Source: Planctomycetaceae bacterium (GTDB lineage Bacteria; Planctomycetota; Planctomycetia; Pirellulales; Pirellulaceae). Taken from it: a DNA stretch of 64,000 bases. The notes beneath the pieces were generated by a model, which saw nothing but the letters and a program-made list of their open reading frames with translations, searched no databases and was not told the DNA's origin. Position 1 is the stretch's first letter. Every line of letters begins with the position of its first letter. The DNA lies in contig JAIYDN010000078.1 in assembly GCA_027487485.1 (NCBI GenBank), forward strand, positions 62,001 to 126,000, read 5' to 3'. Positions 18,114 to 27,252 of this stretch are shown here, one piece after another. A program made the translations under genes and the position numbers.

Positions 18114-19046
18114 GTGCATGTGATCGAAGCTCGGGAATTACGAAAATCATTTGGAACACGAACGGCTGTAGATGGCATGTCGTTCGACATTCGCCAGGGG
18201 GAGACGCTTGGCCTGCTCGGCCCCAATGGTGCGGGGAAAACGACTACGATTCACATGTTGACGGGATTGCTTCGCCCGGATTCAGGTGAAATCATCATCG
18301 ATGGAGTCGCTGATCCGATGCGCACCTCGGTTCGACGTCGCATTGGCTTAACTCCCCAAACGTTGGCTATCTATGAAGATATGACAGCAGAAGAGAATCT
18401 GGTATTCCTGGGTCGTCTGTATGGTATTCCAAAGCCGATACTTCGAAAACGTGTTGGGGAGCTCTTGGATATTGCCGGTCTGGCGGACCGAAAACGCGAC
18501 GTCGCAAAGAACTTTTCTGGTGGTATGAAACGCCGTTTGAATTTGGTGGCATCGCTTGTTCATCAGCCCGACATTTTGTTCTTGGATGAGCCGACGGTAG
18601 GCGTCGACCCTCAATCGCGAAATCACCTGTTCGATTGCGTAAGCAACCTGGCCAGCACAGGCACCACAATCATCTATACGACTCACTACATGGAAGAAGC
18701 AGAACGCCTTTGCGATCGAGTTGCGGTGGTCGATCAAGGGACAATTCGCGCTATCGATACCGTTGTCGAACTGAAACGCAAGCATGGTGGTGACGCGACG
18801 ATCTTGGTGGAAGTAGAGCGAGATTCGGCACAACGCAAACGTGTCACGGAATTGCTTCAAGGGATCTTTCCCGATAGAACGATTCGCATAGAGGATCAAC
18901 ACTTGAAACTACAATCTGCAAACCCTATCCGAGACTTAGCGAAATTGGCCGACTCAGAAATGGATCCGAAATGGATTGAGTTGGAGCGGCCACAACTGGA
19001 AGACGTTTTCCTTAATCTAACCGGAAGAAGGCTGCGCGATTCATGA
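18114..19046 (+). CDS. ABC-2 type transporter, ATP-binding subunit
   Basis: 310 residues with a GTG start. One ATPase domain with Walker A GPNGAGKTT, signature FSGGMKRRLNL, Walker B ILFLDEPTVGVD and the H-loop TTHYMEEAE. The C-terminal 80 residues (ILVEVERDSAQRKR onward) form the usual extension of NatA/DrrA-like proteins. The stop overlaps the permease start (ATGA), so the two make one exporter. Substrate unknown; family members export drugs, sodium, polysaccharide or lipids. Confidence 0.93.
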   Translation: MHVIEARELRKSFGTRTAVDGMSFDIRQGETLGLLGPNGAGKTTTIHMLTGLLRPDSGEIIIDGVADPMRTSVRRRIGLTPQTLAIYEDMTAEENLVFLGRLYGIPKPILRKRVGELLDIAGLADRKRDVAKNFSGGMKRRLNLVASLVHQPDILFLDEPTVGVDPQSRNHLFDCVSNLASTGTTIIYTTHYMEEAERLCDRVAVVDQGTIRAIDTVVELKRKHGGDATILVEVERDSAQRKRVTELLQGIFPDRTIRIEDQHLKLQSANPIRDLAKLADSEMDPKWIELERPQLEDVFLNLTGRRLRDS

Positions 19047-20329
19047 ACCGAATCTTAGTGCTGGGTGCGAAAGAATTGAAGGTTACGGCTCGAAGCAAAA
19101 CAGCATTGTTTTGGATTCTCGTGTTCCCAACCATCTTCGCCATTTTCTTTGGGATTGTCATGAGCGGAAATGCGGGAAAGCAAGCTCGCATGGACATCGC
19201 GGTTGTCGATCAGGCGAAAACGAAAGCCTCCGAGACGCTTCTTGCGACTCTACGCGAGTCGACAGCGGTTCGCCTTGTTGAATCCATCGATGATCAACCC
19301 ATGACACACGAGACTGCTCGCGACCGAGTCCGGCAGGGAAAAGTAGTCGCGTTTCTTCTTATTCCCAACGGTTATGGCAAAAATTCTCAATCGATGTGGA
19401 CCGGTTCGACTCCCATCGAATTGGGGGTCGATCCATCTCGAACCGCGGAAGCTGGAATGTTGGAAGGGGTGCTTATGCAATCCCTGTTTTCGGACATAGG
19501 TAGTCAATTCACCGATCCCCAAAAGGCGTTGGCCAACGCTCAAGAAACGATAGCATCCATCGACTCAGCAAATGAAATGCCAGAAGATAGGCGGCGACGA
19601 CTCAAGAATCTGATGGGCTCGCTCATCGATTTTTCTCAAAGCGCTGAACAACCTACGATGACCAATTCTCCTTTTTCGTCTGAGGGCCGAATCAAGAAAG
19701 TAGATATTGCCCGAGACACGACAGGTAGGCCTCGCTCTCAGTTTGAGCTTACCTTTGCAAGTGCGATAACATGGGGCATGTATGGATGTATCGTTACTTT
19801 TGCGATTTCTATCGTGACAGAACGAGCCAACGGGACGTTAACGCGTCTGCGAATGACTCCTCTAAGCAGTTGGGAGCTCATTGCAGGAAAAGGTTTAGCC
19901 TGTTTCGCGGCAAGCGTGGCAGTCGCGTTTGCACTCATTTTGTTGGCCATGTTGCTGTTCAAGATCCAGATTGGCAATCCATTTCATCTGAGCCTTGCTA
20001 TCGCGTCTGCTGCTTTTTGTTACACCGGATTGATGATGGCTTTGGCTGGTCTTGGCAATACCGCTCAGGACGTTTCAGGAGCAGCATCTGGAATCTTTAT
20101 GCCCATGGCAATGATTGGAGGAGCGATGATCCCTCGCATGTTTATGCCTTCTTGGATGCAATCGTTGAGCGTAATCAGTCCCGTTCGCTGGAATGTGGAA
20201 GCGTTAGAAGGGGCAATTTGGCGGCAGTACTCGATCGGCGAAATGGCAATTCCGCTTGGCATCCTATTGGCGGTCGGAACGATTGGCTTTTTCGTTGGAA
20301 CTATAGCGATCAGTCGTAAGGTCGGTTGA
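19043..20329 (+). CDS. ABC-2 type transporter, permease subunit
   Basis: 428 residues. First helix at about residues 20-38 (TALFWILVFPTIFAIFFGIVM), then a long extracytoplasmic domain of about 200 residues, then five helices in the C-terminal half, the layout of ABC-2 exporters with a YhaP/NatB-like large loop. It is translationally coupled to the ATPase gene by ATGA and probably to the following gene by TTGA. Confidence 0.92.
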   Translation: MNRILVLGAKELKVTARSKTALFWILVFPTIFAIFFGIVMSGNAGKQARMDIAVVDQAKTKASETLLATLRESTAVRLVESIDDQPMTHETARDRVRQGKVVAFLLIPNGYGKNSQSMWTGSTPIELGVDPSRTAEAGMLEGVLMQSLFSDIGSQFTDPQKALANAQETIASIDSANEMPEDRRRRLKNLMGSLIDFSQSAEQPTMTNSPFSSEGRIKKVDIARDTTGRPRSQFELTFASAITWGMYGCIVTFAISIVTERANGTLTRLRMTPLSSWELIAGKGLACFAASVAVAFALILLAMLLFKIQIGNPFHLSLAIASAAFCYTGLMMALAGLGNTAQDVSGAASGIFMPMAMIGGAMIPRMFMPSWMQSLSVISPVRWNVEALEGAIWRQYSIGEMAIPLGILLAVGTIGFFVGTIAISRKVG

Positions 20330-20853
20330 CGCTTCGCGTGGCGGTTCGCAAGAGTTGCGAGAGAGCCCTTCGTTCAGTCAAGGAGAATATCATCACAACA
20401 ACACCATTGTTTAAGAAACTCAATCTTGGCGAACACAAAAAGATTCTCATTCTGAACTCACCAGAATCGTTTGAGGCGGAAATCGCACAACTGGATGGAG
20501 TTACGGTTCTTCGGAAAGCGAGTCCAAAGCAAAAGCTGACTTTCGTCTTGGCCTTTGCCATTACGCAAGCCGACTGCAACCAAGTCTCATCTACGATCGT
20601 CGACGCGATTGAAGCAGATGCGATTGTTTGGATTGCCTACCCCAAGGGAACATCTAAGAAATACAAGTGTGAGTTCAATCGAGATACAGGCTGGACATTT
20701 CTTGGAAATGCAGGTTTGGAACCCGTCCGACAGGTTGCGATCGACGAAGATTGGTCAGCCTTGCGTTTCCGAAAAACGGAATTCATTAAAACAATGACCA
20801 GGAGTAAAAAGATGGCCATTTCAGAAGAAGGAAAACGAAGGGTCGATTCGTGA
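20326..20853 (+). CDS. DUF3052-like protein with uncertain start
   Basis: Up to 175 residues. The core LGEHKKILILNSPESFEAEIAQL, then DAIEADAIVWIAYPKGTSKKYKCEF and VAIDEDWSALRFRKTE, resembles the DUF3052 family (small proteins with a Rossmann-like fold and no known activity). A TTG at 20326 overlaps the permease stop as TTGA, but the first 20 residues do not look like the family. A good Shine-Dalgarno (AAGGAG, 20380-20385) stands before an ATC at 20392, and a TTG follows at 20407; either may be the real start, the first one a non-standard codon. Linked to the ABC-2 exporter by position only. Confidence 0.65.
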   Translation: MTLRVAVRKSCERALRSVKENIITTTPLFKKLNLGEHKKILILNSPESFEAEIAQLDGVTVLRKASPKQKLTFVLAFAITQADCNQVSSTIVDAIEADAIVWIAYPKGTSKKYKCEFNRDTGWTFLGNAGLEPVRQVAIDEDWSALRFRKTEFIKTMTRSKKMAISEEGKRRVDS

Positions 20854-21012
20854 CGGTTCATCATGCCCGGTGGGTTGCACCCTAAAGGAGTGAGCTGGTT
20901 GCGACCACGGGGAGTTTGCCAACAAAACAATCGAGGTTTGGAGTATGATGTGGAAACTGACTTCTACCGCAGGCTCCGTGCATCTCCCCCTTCTACTGGA
21001 CAATTGCAAACC

Positions 21013-22107
21013 ATGAAGTTCATCACTTCTTTCTTCGTCTTCTTATCGTTGCTTTCATCCACCATTTTTTCTCAAGAAAAAACGCTAGTAGAATTAGATT
21101 GGCATGATGCAACCACTGTAGGAGTCGAAGGACGCATCCTGCCAGATCAACCAAGACTTCGTTGGTTCGATCGGCTACCAAGCTCGGCAGAAGCGACCGT
21201 CACTACCAGTGTTTGGAATCTGAGTCGCGACAGTGCAGGAATGGTTTTCCGATTCAAAACCGATGCCAATGCGATTCATGTCCACTACAAACTTTCGAAG
21301 AGCAATCTTGGAATGCCACACATGCCTGCAACGGGTGTCAGTGGAGTTGATTTGTATGCAAGAGACGAATCTGGAAAGTGGAAATGGGTTCAGGTGACCA
21401 AGCCCACAACTCAAGAGATCAACACAGAGATCGTCGGTGGTCTCGCGGCAGGGTACCGTGAGTATGCAGCTTATCTGCCGCTTTACAACGGAGTGGAATT
21501 CTTGCGCATCGGAGTCACGAAGGGTAGCAAGTTTGAGGGGCTTGCCCCAAGAGAAAAACCGATCGTATTCTACGGAACCAGCATCACTCACGGCGCTTGC
21601 GCAAGCCGGCCCGGAATGGTTCATACCGGGATCTTGGGTCGTAAGCTGGATATGCCAATCGTCAACTTGGGGTTCTCTGGCAATGGAAGAATGGATAAAG
21701 AGGTCGGCGACTATCTGACCCAAATCGACGCTGCTGCGTATGTGATCGATTGCTTACCAAACATGAGTCCTTCGGATGTCACGGCCAAGTGCATTCCGCT
21801 AATTCAACAGATCCGAGCTGTTAAATCAAGCACGCCTATCATTTTGGTCGAAGACAGACGATTTACAAACGACTGGATCTTGCCAGAGAAAAAGAAGTTT
21901 CATACCAACAACCATGCCGCCTTACGGTCCGCCTATGACCAGTTACAAAAGGACGGAGTTATCAACTTGCATTACATCCCCGGTGATAACTTATACGGGG
22001 ATGACACTGAAGGTGCGACCGATGCATCGCATGCCAACGACCTTGGTTTCATGCGGCAGGCAGAGGTATTCGAACCGATTCTGCGCAAAGCGCTGATAGC
22101 GAATTAG
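21013..22107 (+). CDS. Secreted SGNH/GDSL hydrolase
   Basis: About 364 residues. Signal peptide at residues 1-20 (FITSFFVFLSLLSSTIFSQ). Residues 25-165 form a beta-rich N-terminal domain found in planctomycete SGNH hydrolases. The catalytic domain has the Ser in VFYGTSITHG, the Gly in NLGFSGNG, the Asn in CLPNMS and the Asp-His pair in TDASHANDLGF, so all four blocks are intact. Such enzymes remove acyl groups from carbohydrates or lipids. The ATG at 21013 is chosen since it starts the signal peptide; a longer frame from 20863 adds 50 residues of no clear use. Confidence 0.88.
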   Translation: MKFITSFFVFLSLLSSTIFSQEKTLVELDWHDATTVGVEGRILPDQPRLRWFDRLPSSAEATVTTSVWNLSRDSAGMVFRFKTDANAIHVHYKLSKSNLGMPHMPATGVSGVDLYARDESGKWKWVQVTKPTTQEINTEIVGGLAAGYREYAAYLPLYNGVEFLRIGVTKGSKFEGLAPREKPIVFYGTSITHGACASRPGMVHTGILGRKLDMPIVNLGFSGNGRMDKEVGDYLTQIDAAAYVIDCLPNMSPSDVTAKCIPLIQQIRAVKSSTPIILVEDRRFTNDWILPEKKKFHTNNHAALRSAYDQLQKDGVINLHYIPGDNLYGDDTEGATDASHANDLGFMRQAEVFEPILRKALIAN

Positions 22108-22182
22108 TTCCCTAACGAAACGATCGAGTGAAATGCAAGAAGCACCGTAGCGTGTTTCTTTGGTCACCACCGCATTCAGTTG

Positions 22183-22343
22183 CACCCTCCCCAGCGGAGC
22201 GTCCGGGGAGGGTCGGCAATCGAGCCTTCAGCGTAATTGCCGGGGAGGGCTGACGCGGTCGATCGACATTTCAACCATGCGGACGCCCCTCCCCAGCCTC
22301 GCTATCGCGGGCTGACCCTCCCCAAACAAAGTTTGGAGAGGGT
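22183..22343. repeat. GC-rich repeat, copy 1
   Basis: First of two similar units of about 160 bases. It opens with CACCCTCCCCAGCG and closes with GGAGAGGGT, so the ends are inverted, and inner blocks GGGGAGGGTCGGCAAT and CCCCTCCCCAGCC pair across the unit. The central part from GGTCGGCAATCGAGC to CTATCGCGGGCTGACC is almost identical to copy 2. It sits in a gene-free interval between the SGNH hydrolase gene and the sigma factor gene. Non-coding; looks like a dispersed palindromic element. Confidence 0.85.
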
Positions 22344-22415
22344 CAAATTGATGCGCTGCCAAACAGTGAATAGCCAAACAGTGTATGGCACCGACCGAAG
22401 GTTAACATGAAGCTT

Positions 22416-22575
22416 CACCCTCCCAGCGAAGCGGTTGGGGAGGGTCGGCAATCGAGCCTGCAGCGAGATTGCCGGGGAGGGCTGACGCGGTCGATCGACA
22501 TTTCAACCATGCAGACGCCCCTCCCCAGCCTCGCTATCGCGGGCTGACCCTCCCCAAACAAAGTTGGGGGAGGGT
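22416..22575. repeat. GC-rich repeat, copy 2
   Basis: Second unit, 233 bases after the first and in the same orientation. Differences are a few substitutions and a one-base change in a G/C run at each end, the centre being nearly unchanged. About 70 bases separate the copies. The following 100 bases, up to 22681, hold the leader of the sigma-factor gene including a T-rich stretch after the element. Confidence 0.85.
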
Positions 22576-22681
22576 GAAATTGGTGGCGATCAGCTAGAAG
22601 TCTCCGAATTTTTTTGTTTTTTTGCGCCTGGAACGAGGCTGTAGCTGCACTACTAACCCGTCAACGGAGCAAAATAGTTTT

Positions 22682-24445
22682 ATGAACCAGATTCAATTTC
22701 AACCCCATCATCTTCAAGTCCTTGTGCCTCCCTCTGAAACGATGGAGCCGGAATCGTTTTGGGCACAAGCGCCTGACGATGAACTCGTTGCGGTGTTTGT
22801 TCGCTCGCGTTCCAGGGACGCCATGGAAACGCTTGTTCGACGGCACGGGCCCATGGTCGGGAATTTGATCGGGCGAATGCTCAGTAAAAACGAAGACCGC
22901 GAGGAGGCCTTTCAAGCTACGTTCGTCGTTCTGCTGAAGTCGGCAAGTCGAATTCGCAAACGAGCCTCCATCGGTAGCTTTTTGTACGGTGTCGCTTTTC
23001 GAATCGCAAAGCGCGTTCGGCAACGTCGAAGCGATGAGTTCCGAAAGAGCGTCGCGGATGGAAATGCGGTAACAGGCCACGTTAGCGACGAGAATCCTGG
23101 TCCCTTTGAATTGCTCGCACAACGCTTGCAATTGGAGGCTTTAGATGAGGAGCTGCAGCGGCTGCCAGAGTCGTTGCGAGCGGCGATTGTCGCACACTAC
23201 TATTCAGGCAGATCGGTCCCTCAGATTGCAGACGGAATGCAGTTATCTATTTCGGCCGTGGAAGGACGAATCAAACGCGGGAAACAGCTGCTTCGGAATC
23301 GGCTGGCAATTCGAGGCGTTAGTCTTTCAGCTACCTTTGCCGCGATCGCTCAGATCCCCAGTCCGGTCTCTGCAGAGATGATCGACCATTGGTGTCACGA
23401 AATCATTGCATCAGGAACGAGCTTCGAATCTCCCGGTGCGAATACAAACTTATCGAACCCCTCTTTTCAACAACTTCTTCAAGGAGAACTTAGCATGCAG
23501 CTAACACATCGCGCGTCGTGGATCTTATGGACCTGTGGTATTTGCGCACTCGCTGCAGTCGGCTTAGGCATTCTACCGTCTGCAAAAGATGGTAGCTCCC
23601 TTAGCAGCCATCTTGCGATCAGTAGCGCATCCGGGACAGAATTGGAAACGGAAGTGAACATGCAGACCGCGTCGGCTCCTGCACAGCCTACAGGGCAAAC
23701 GCAAGAAAAGACCAAAACGGCGCCAGACGCAACCAACGGCCCAGGCGCGACGAATAGCCCAGGAAAAGAGAATGTCGATTCGAAAAAGGCAGCACAGCCC
23801 GTCGTCGTATGGACTCAGCCGACAGAGCTGCCGGCTTGGCTAAAAGGCGGAAGCAATGAAGATTCAAAGACCGAGATGATTCGAGAAGCCTTGAGGGAAG
23901 TAGTTGATGAGGTGAGCTTTAATCAAATGCCGCTCTCAGGAGTCATCGCGGCACTTGGAAAAAAATTGGAATTCGATTTCAAAATAGACGAAAAATCAAT
24001 CGAACAAGAGAGTCTTACCATAGAAGAACCAATCACCCTGGAGCTCAAATCCATGTCACTTCGCAACGCCCTGTACCACATTTTAGAGCCGCTCCATCTA
24101 GCGTATGAGATCGACCATGACGTATTGGTGGTACGAAGCCAATCAACCATCAAGGGGCAAGTGCGAACGTACGATTTAAGCGTCATTCTTCCGGACAACA
24201 GCACCGCTGAACAACTGATGCAAATCATCGAACGATCGATCGAACCCGACAGTTGGGATGCGGCTGGCGGCAATAGTACCTGTGACGTCTTTGGATCGCT
24301 ACTTGTGGTGCGGGCACCAGATTCCATTCATGAGCAAATCGAAGAACTGTTGCGGCTACTGAGCAAGCAATCCAAAGAGCATATCCGACCTTCCCGTTCG
24401 AATGCGCCAGCAAAAGCACCTCAGGGTGTGGGCGGGATGATGTGA
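22682..24445 (+). CDS. ECF sigma factor fused to membrane segment and secretin-like domain
   Basis: About 587 residues. Sigma region 2 spans about residues 45-115 (LVRRHGPMVGNLIGRML, EDREEAFQATFVVLL) and region 4 about 152-208 (LDEELQRLPESLRAAIV, SISAVEGRIKRGKQLL), typical of planctomycete ECF factors. A single hydrophobic helix follows at 279-300, then a Pro/Thr/Gln-rich linker (about 315-380). Residues 395-565 resemble STN/secretin N-domains: ITLELKSMSLRNALYHIL and DVFGSLLVVRAPDSIHEQIEELL. So one protein joins promoter recognition, a membrane anchor and a probable periplasmic sensor domain. The ATG at 22682 is preferred over a TTG at 22622. No separate anti-sigma gene is adjacent. Confidence 0.85.
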   Translation: MNQIQFQPHHLQVLVPPSETMEPESFWAQAPDDELVAVFVRSRSRDAMETLVRRHGPMVGNLIGRMLSKNEDREEAFQATFVVLLKSASRIRKRASIGSFLYGVAFRIAKRVRQRRSDEFRKSVADGNAVTGHVSDENPGPFELLAQRLQLEALDEELQRLPESLRAAIVAHYYSGRSVPQIADGMQLSISAVEGRIKRGKQLLRNRLAIRGVSLSATFAAIAQIPSPVSAEMIDHWCHEIIASGTSFESPGANTNLSNPSFQQLLQGELSMQLTHRASWILWTCGICALAAVGLGILPSAKDGSSLSSHLAISSASGTELETEVNMQTASAPAQPTGQTQEKTKTAPDATNGPGATNSPGKENVDSKKAAQPVVVWTQPTELPAWLKGGSNEDSKTEMIREALREVVDEVSFNQMPLSGVIAALGKKLEFDFKIDEKSIEQESLTIEEPITLELKSMSLRNALYHILEPLHLAYEIDHDVLVVRSQSTIKGQVRTYDLSVILPDNSTAEQLMQIIERSIEPDSWDAAGGNSTCDVFGSLLVVRAPDSIHEQIEELLRLLSKQSKEHIRPSRSNAPAKAPQGVGGMM

Positions 24446-24509
24446 ACGCGACGATTCAGAACTGTGTGAACGGGGCTGCTTCAACTAGTCCACCAGACTT
24501 ATTGCGACA

Positions 24510-24529
24510 CGTCGGGAGCATGCCCGACG
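24510..24529. terminator. Hairpin between convergent genes
   Basis: CGTCGGG (24510-24516) and CCCGACG (24523-24529) make a 7-base stem with a 6-base loop. It lies between the convergent sigma factor and helicase genes and could end transcription from both sides, but no T-run follows on either strand. Confidence 0.4.
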
Positions 24530-24558
24530 GTCGCTCTGTTCTGCGATCGTCCGTTACT

Positions 24559-26898
24559 CTAGTTTAGTTGCTTGGATCGGCGTTTGCGGTCGCTTCGCTC
24601 GCCGCCACCGCCACCTCGAACGCTTGGATGGTCGCTCAGTTTGGAGATACGAAGCTGACGACCAACGACCCAGGCTCGGCCTAAAGTCTTAAAGACTTCA
24701 CGCGGCATTCCTGCTGGCAAGTCCACGGTGCTGAACTCGTCAAAAATAGCGATCTGCCCGATGCTGGCGGAATCGATGCCCGCCTCGTTCGCAATCGCCC
24801 CTACCAAGTTACCAGGCCTTACGCCGTGGACTCGGCCAACTTCGACGCGGAATCTTTCCAGTTCACCCGAGGAACCGCCGGTAGATCGGGGTGCATCGCT
24901 GCGTTGAGTGTCGCTTCGGGATCCTTCGGAGCTTCTTGGCCCGCGATCAAAGGAACCTCTTGGTCCACGGTCATCACGTCCACCGCGATCATCACGTCCG
25001 CGATCATCGCGCGGGGATCTTGAATCGCGACCTGGTCGTTCTTCGCGCCCACCATCACGGCCACGGCCATCGCGACGCGTCATTGTATCGGGGCGACCGC
25101 TTTCGTCTGCAAACACATCGCGACGTCCCGAACGGCCTGCATCTTCGACCAAGAATGGCTTATTGCCTTGCACCACCATGGCCATGGCGGCAGCAATCTT
25201 CCCGGCGGTCAGATCATTTTCCAACATGCACTGTTCGATCAGCTTTTCAAACATGGCAAATTGCGGAGTGGGTGTTGCGTTCTCCGCACATGCCGCCACG
25301 ATCTTGCTCTTAAAGCGACTGACTCGCATAGCGTTGATTTCTTTGGCGGTAGGGATCGCCATCGGTTCGATCATTTGACCAGCAGCCCGATCGATTTCAC
25401 GCAAAAAACCGCGTTGGCGTGGTGCGATAAATACGATCGCAGCGCCGCTTCGGCCAGCACGGCCCGTTCGACCGATACGGTGCACATAGGCTTCCGAATC
25501 AACAGGCAGATCGTAGTTGATAACGTGCGTGATCCGTTGCACATCCAAACCACGAGCGGCAACGTCGGTAGCCACCAAGATATCGAAGACACCTTCCTTC
25601 AGTTGATCAACCGTTCGTTCACGTTGAGCTTGGGCGATATCGCCATTCAACGCGACGGCAGCGTGTCCCATTTTGGTCAGATTGTCGGCCAGTTCGACGG
25701 TTGCCAACCGAGTCTTCACGAAGATGATCATGCCTTCGCGTTCTTCGGCTTCCAGAATCCGCAGAAGGGCTTCGAACTTGCTTCGGTGTTCGACCAGCAC
25801 GAATCGCTGGCGTATGGTTTCTGCAGTTCTTTGCTGCGAATCGATAGAAATCACATGCGGGTTCTTGAGGTGCTTATCGGCAATTTCACGAATCGCGTTA
25901 GGCATGGTGGCAGAGAACAAGGCGATCTGACGGCCAGGTGGTGTTTGGTCCAAAATCCACTGAACGTCATCTACGAATCCCATCCGCAGCATTTCGTCCG
26001 CTTCGTCCAAGACCAAGCATTGCAGCGTATCGACTCGTAAACGATTCTCACGCATATGGTCCATGACTCGACCGGGGGTACCAACAACGATGTGGACCCC
26101 GCGTTGCAAAGCATGGATCTGAGTGGAATACGCTTGGCCGCCGTAGATCGGGGCGACTCGCAATCCACGCATGTGCTGAGCATAACGTTGGAAGGACTCG
26201 GAAACTTGAATGGCAAGTTCACGGGTCGGCGTCAGCACCAGAACTTGAGTTGCCGGATTTTCGACATTGATTCGACTGAGCAACGGTAGAGCGAACGCGG
26301 CGGTTTTTCCGGTGCCGGTTTGAGCCTGCCCCAAAACGTCGCGACCTTCGGTCATAGCCGGAATGGTGGCGGCTTGAATTGCGGTCGGATATTCGTATCC
26401 CGAAGCTTTCAGAGCACTGCAAATCTCGTTAGGCAGTTTTAGGTCATAAAAGGTAATCCTGCCGTCGTTGACTTCCTCGGAACTTTCATCCGCAGGTTCG
26501 TCCGAAAGAACATCCTCATCCATGTCCATGTCCGAATCGAAAGCGTCCGATGGCTTGCTGGGCTTGGTCGTTTTGGCAGATGTGGGTATGGCTGGCGCGG
26601 CGGAAGTCGCTGGCGTGGCTGACTGCGGTTTCGGGGAGGAAGCCTTTGCAGCACGTTGTTTCTTCGAAGGTTTGGTGATCTCGTCCGAGATTCCGGCCAA
26701 AAGATCGTTAGCGATCATGCTAAACTCATCGGCTTGCTTGGGGTCCAGAACGGCCGGCCCTGATTCAACGGACATCGATTCGGCATGCATTGATTCCGCC
26801 CGAGTCGATTCAACAGGTGTCGAATCGGTGGCAATCAAATCTACAGAATCAAGATCTACGGGCGCAGAAATACCAACACTAGGCTCTTGGGAGCTCAT
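24559..26898 (-). CDS. DEAD-box RNA helicase with DbpA-type RNA-binding domain
   Basis: About 779 residues, much longer than a bare DEAD-box core. Residues 1-145 are low complexity: repeated Val/Ala-Glu-Ser units and a Pro/Ser/Thr/Lys stretch. The helicase core has AQTGTGKTAAF, PTRELAIQ, TPGRVMDH, LDEADEMLRMGF, FSATMP, VATDVAARGLDV and HRIGRTGRAG. Next comes an Arg/Gly/Asp-rich tract, then a C-terminal DbpA-like RNA-binding domain (FRVEVGRVHGVRPGNLVGAI). Members remodel RNA in ribosome assembly or cold adaptation. The ATG at 26898 follows GAGGAAT by about 4 bases; a frame extension to 26949 is less likely. Confidence 0.93.
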   Translation of the reverse strand: MSSQEPSVGISAPVDLDSVDLIATDSTPVESTRAESMHAESMSVESGPAVLDPKQADEFSMIANDLLAGISDEITKPSKKQRAAKASSPKPQSATPATSAAPAIPTSAKTTKPSKPSDAFDSDMDMDEDVLSDEPADESSEEVNDGRITFYDLKLPNEICSALKASGYEYPTAIQAATIPAMTEGRDVLGQAQTGTGKTAAFALPLLSRINVENPATQVLVLTPTRELAIQVSESFQRYAQHMRGLRVAPIYGGQAYSTQIHALQRGVHIVVGTPGRVMDHMRENRLRVDTLQCLVLDEADEMLRMGFVDDVQWILDQTPPGRQIALFSATMPNAIREIADKHLKNPHVISIDSQQRTAETIRQRFVLVEHRSKFEALLRILEAEEREGMIIFVKTRLATVELADNLTKMGHAAVALNGDIAQAQRERTVDQLKEGVFDILVATDVAARGLDVQRITHVINYDLPVDSEAYVHRIGRTGRAGRSGAAIVFIAPRQRGFLREIDRAAGQMIEPMAIPTAKEINAMRVSRFKSKIVAACAENATPTPQFAMFEKLIEQCMLENDLTAGKIAAAMAMVVQGNKPFLVEDAGRSGRRDVFADESGRPDTMTRRDGRGRDGGREERPGRDSRSPRDDRGRDDRGGRDDRGPRGSFDRGPRSSEGSRSDTQRSDAPRSTGGSSGELERFRVEVGRVHGVRPGNLVGAIANEAGIDSASIGQIAIFDEFSTVDLPAGMPREVFKTLGRAWVVGRQLRISKLSDHPSVRGGGGGERSDRKRRSKQLN

Positions 26899-27252
26899 AA
26901 AATTCCTCGATAACACATTAGGGATGTAAACCAAAATTCCAGCACCCAAACTGCAACCCGCAGTTCAGAAACGTAGGAAAGTTTGGTTCGAATCAACCTA
27001 AGTCGGGGAATCTCATTCCGATTCGCGGACGCAGATGAAGTAGCAGAACTTACTTTCCAAGCTGTTTATTTCCAGGAGATACTAACTCAAGCTACGAAAA
27101 TCAAAAGAGGGAAAAGCAAAAGATCTTCCGTGGGCCTCTTGCGTTTATCGTCAAAATCTACGTGATTGGAGTAAAGAATCTCTTGATTTGCTTCTGCTGC
27201 CACCACGATAATGAAGATGTTGTTGGAAGAGTCCTCGAGGAACAAGACGTTT
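26899..27252. other. Divergent promoter interval
   Basis: 354 bases between the helicase gene (minus) and the small Pup-like gene (plus). No convincing coding frame; a small frame at 26983-27165 has no family features. Promoters for both genes must be here but no box was assigned. GAGGA at about 27235-27240 may be the ribosome site of the following small gene. Confidence 0.4.

Noticed and set aside
22183..22575. CRISPR-like repeat
   Set aside because: Only two units, each about 160 bases and palindromic; no short repeat with spacers and no cas gene.
24826..25378. Plus-strand frames rich in Arg and Ser
   Set aside because: Antisense image of the Arg/Gly/Asp tract of the helicase gene.
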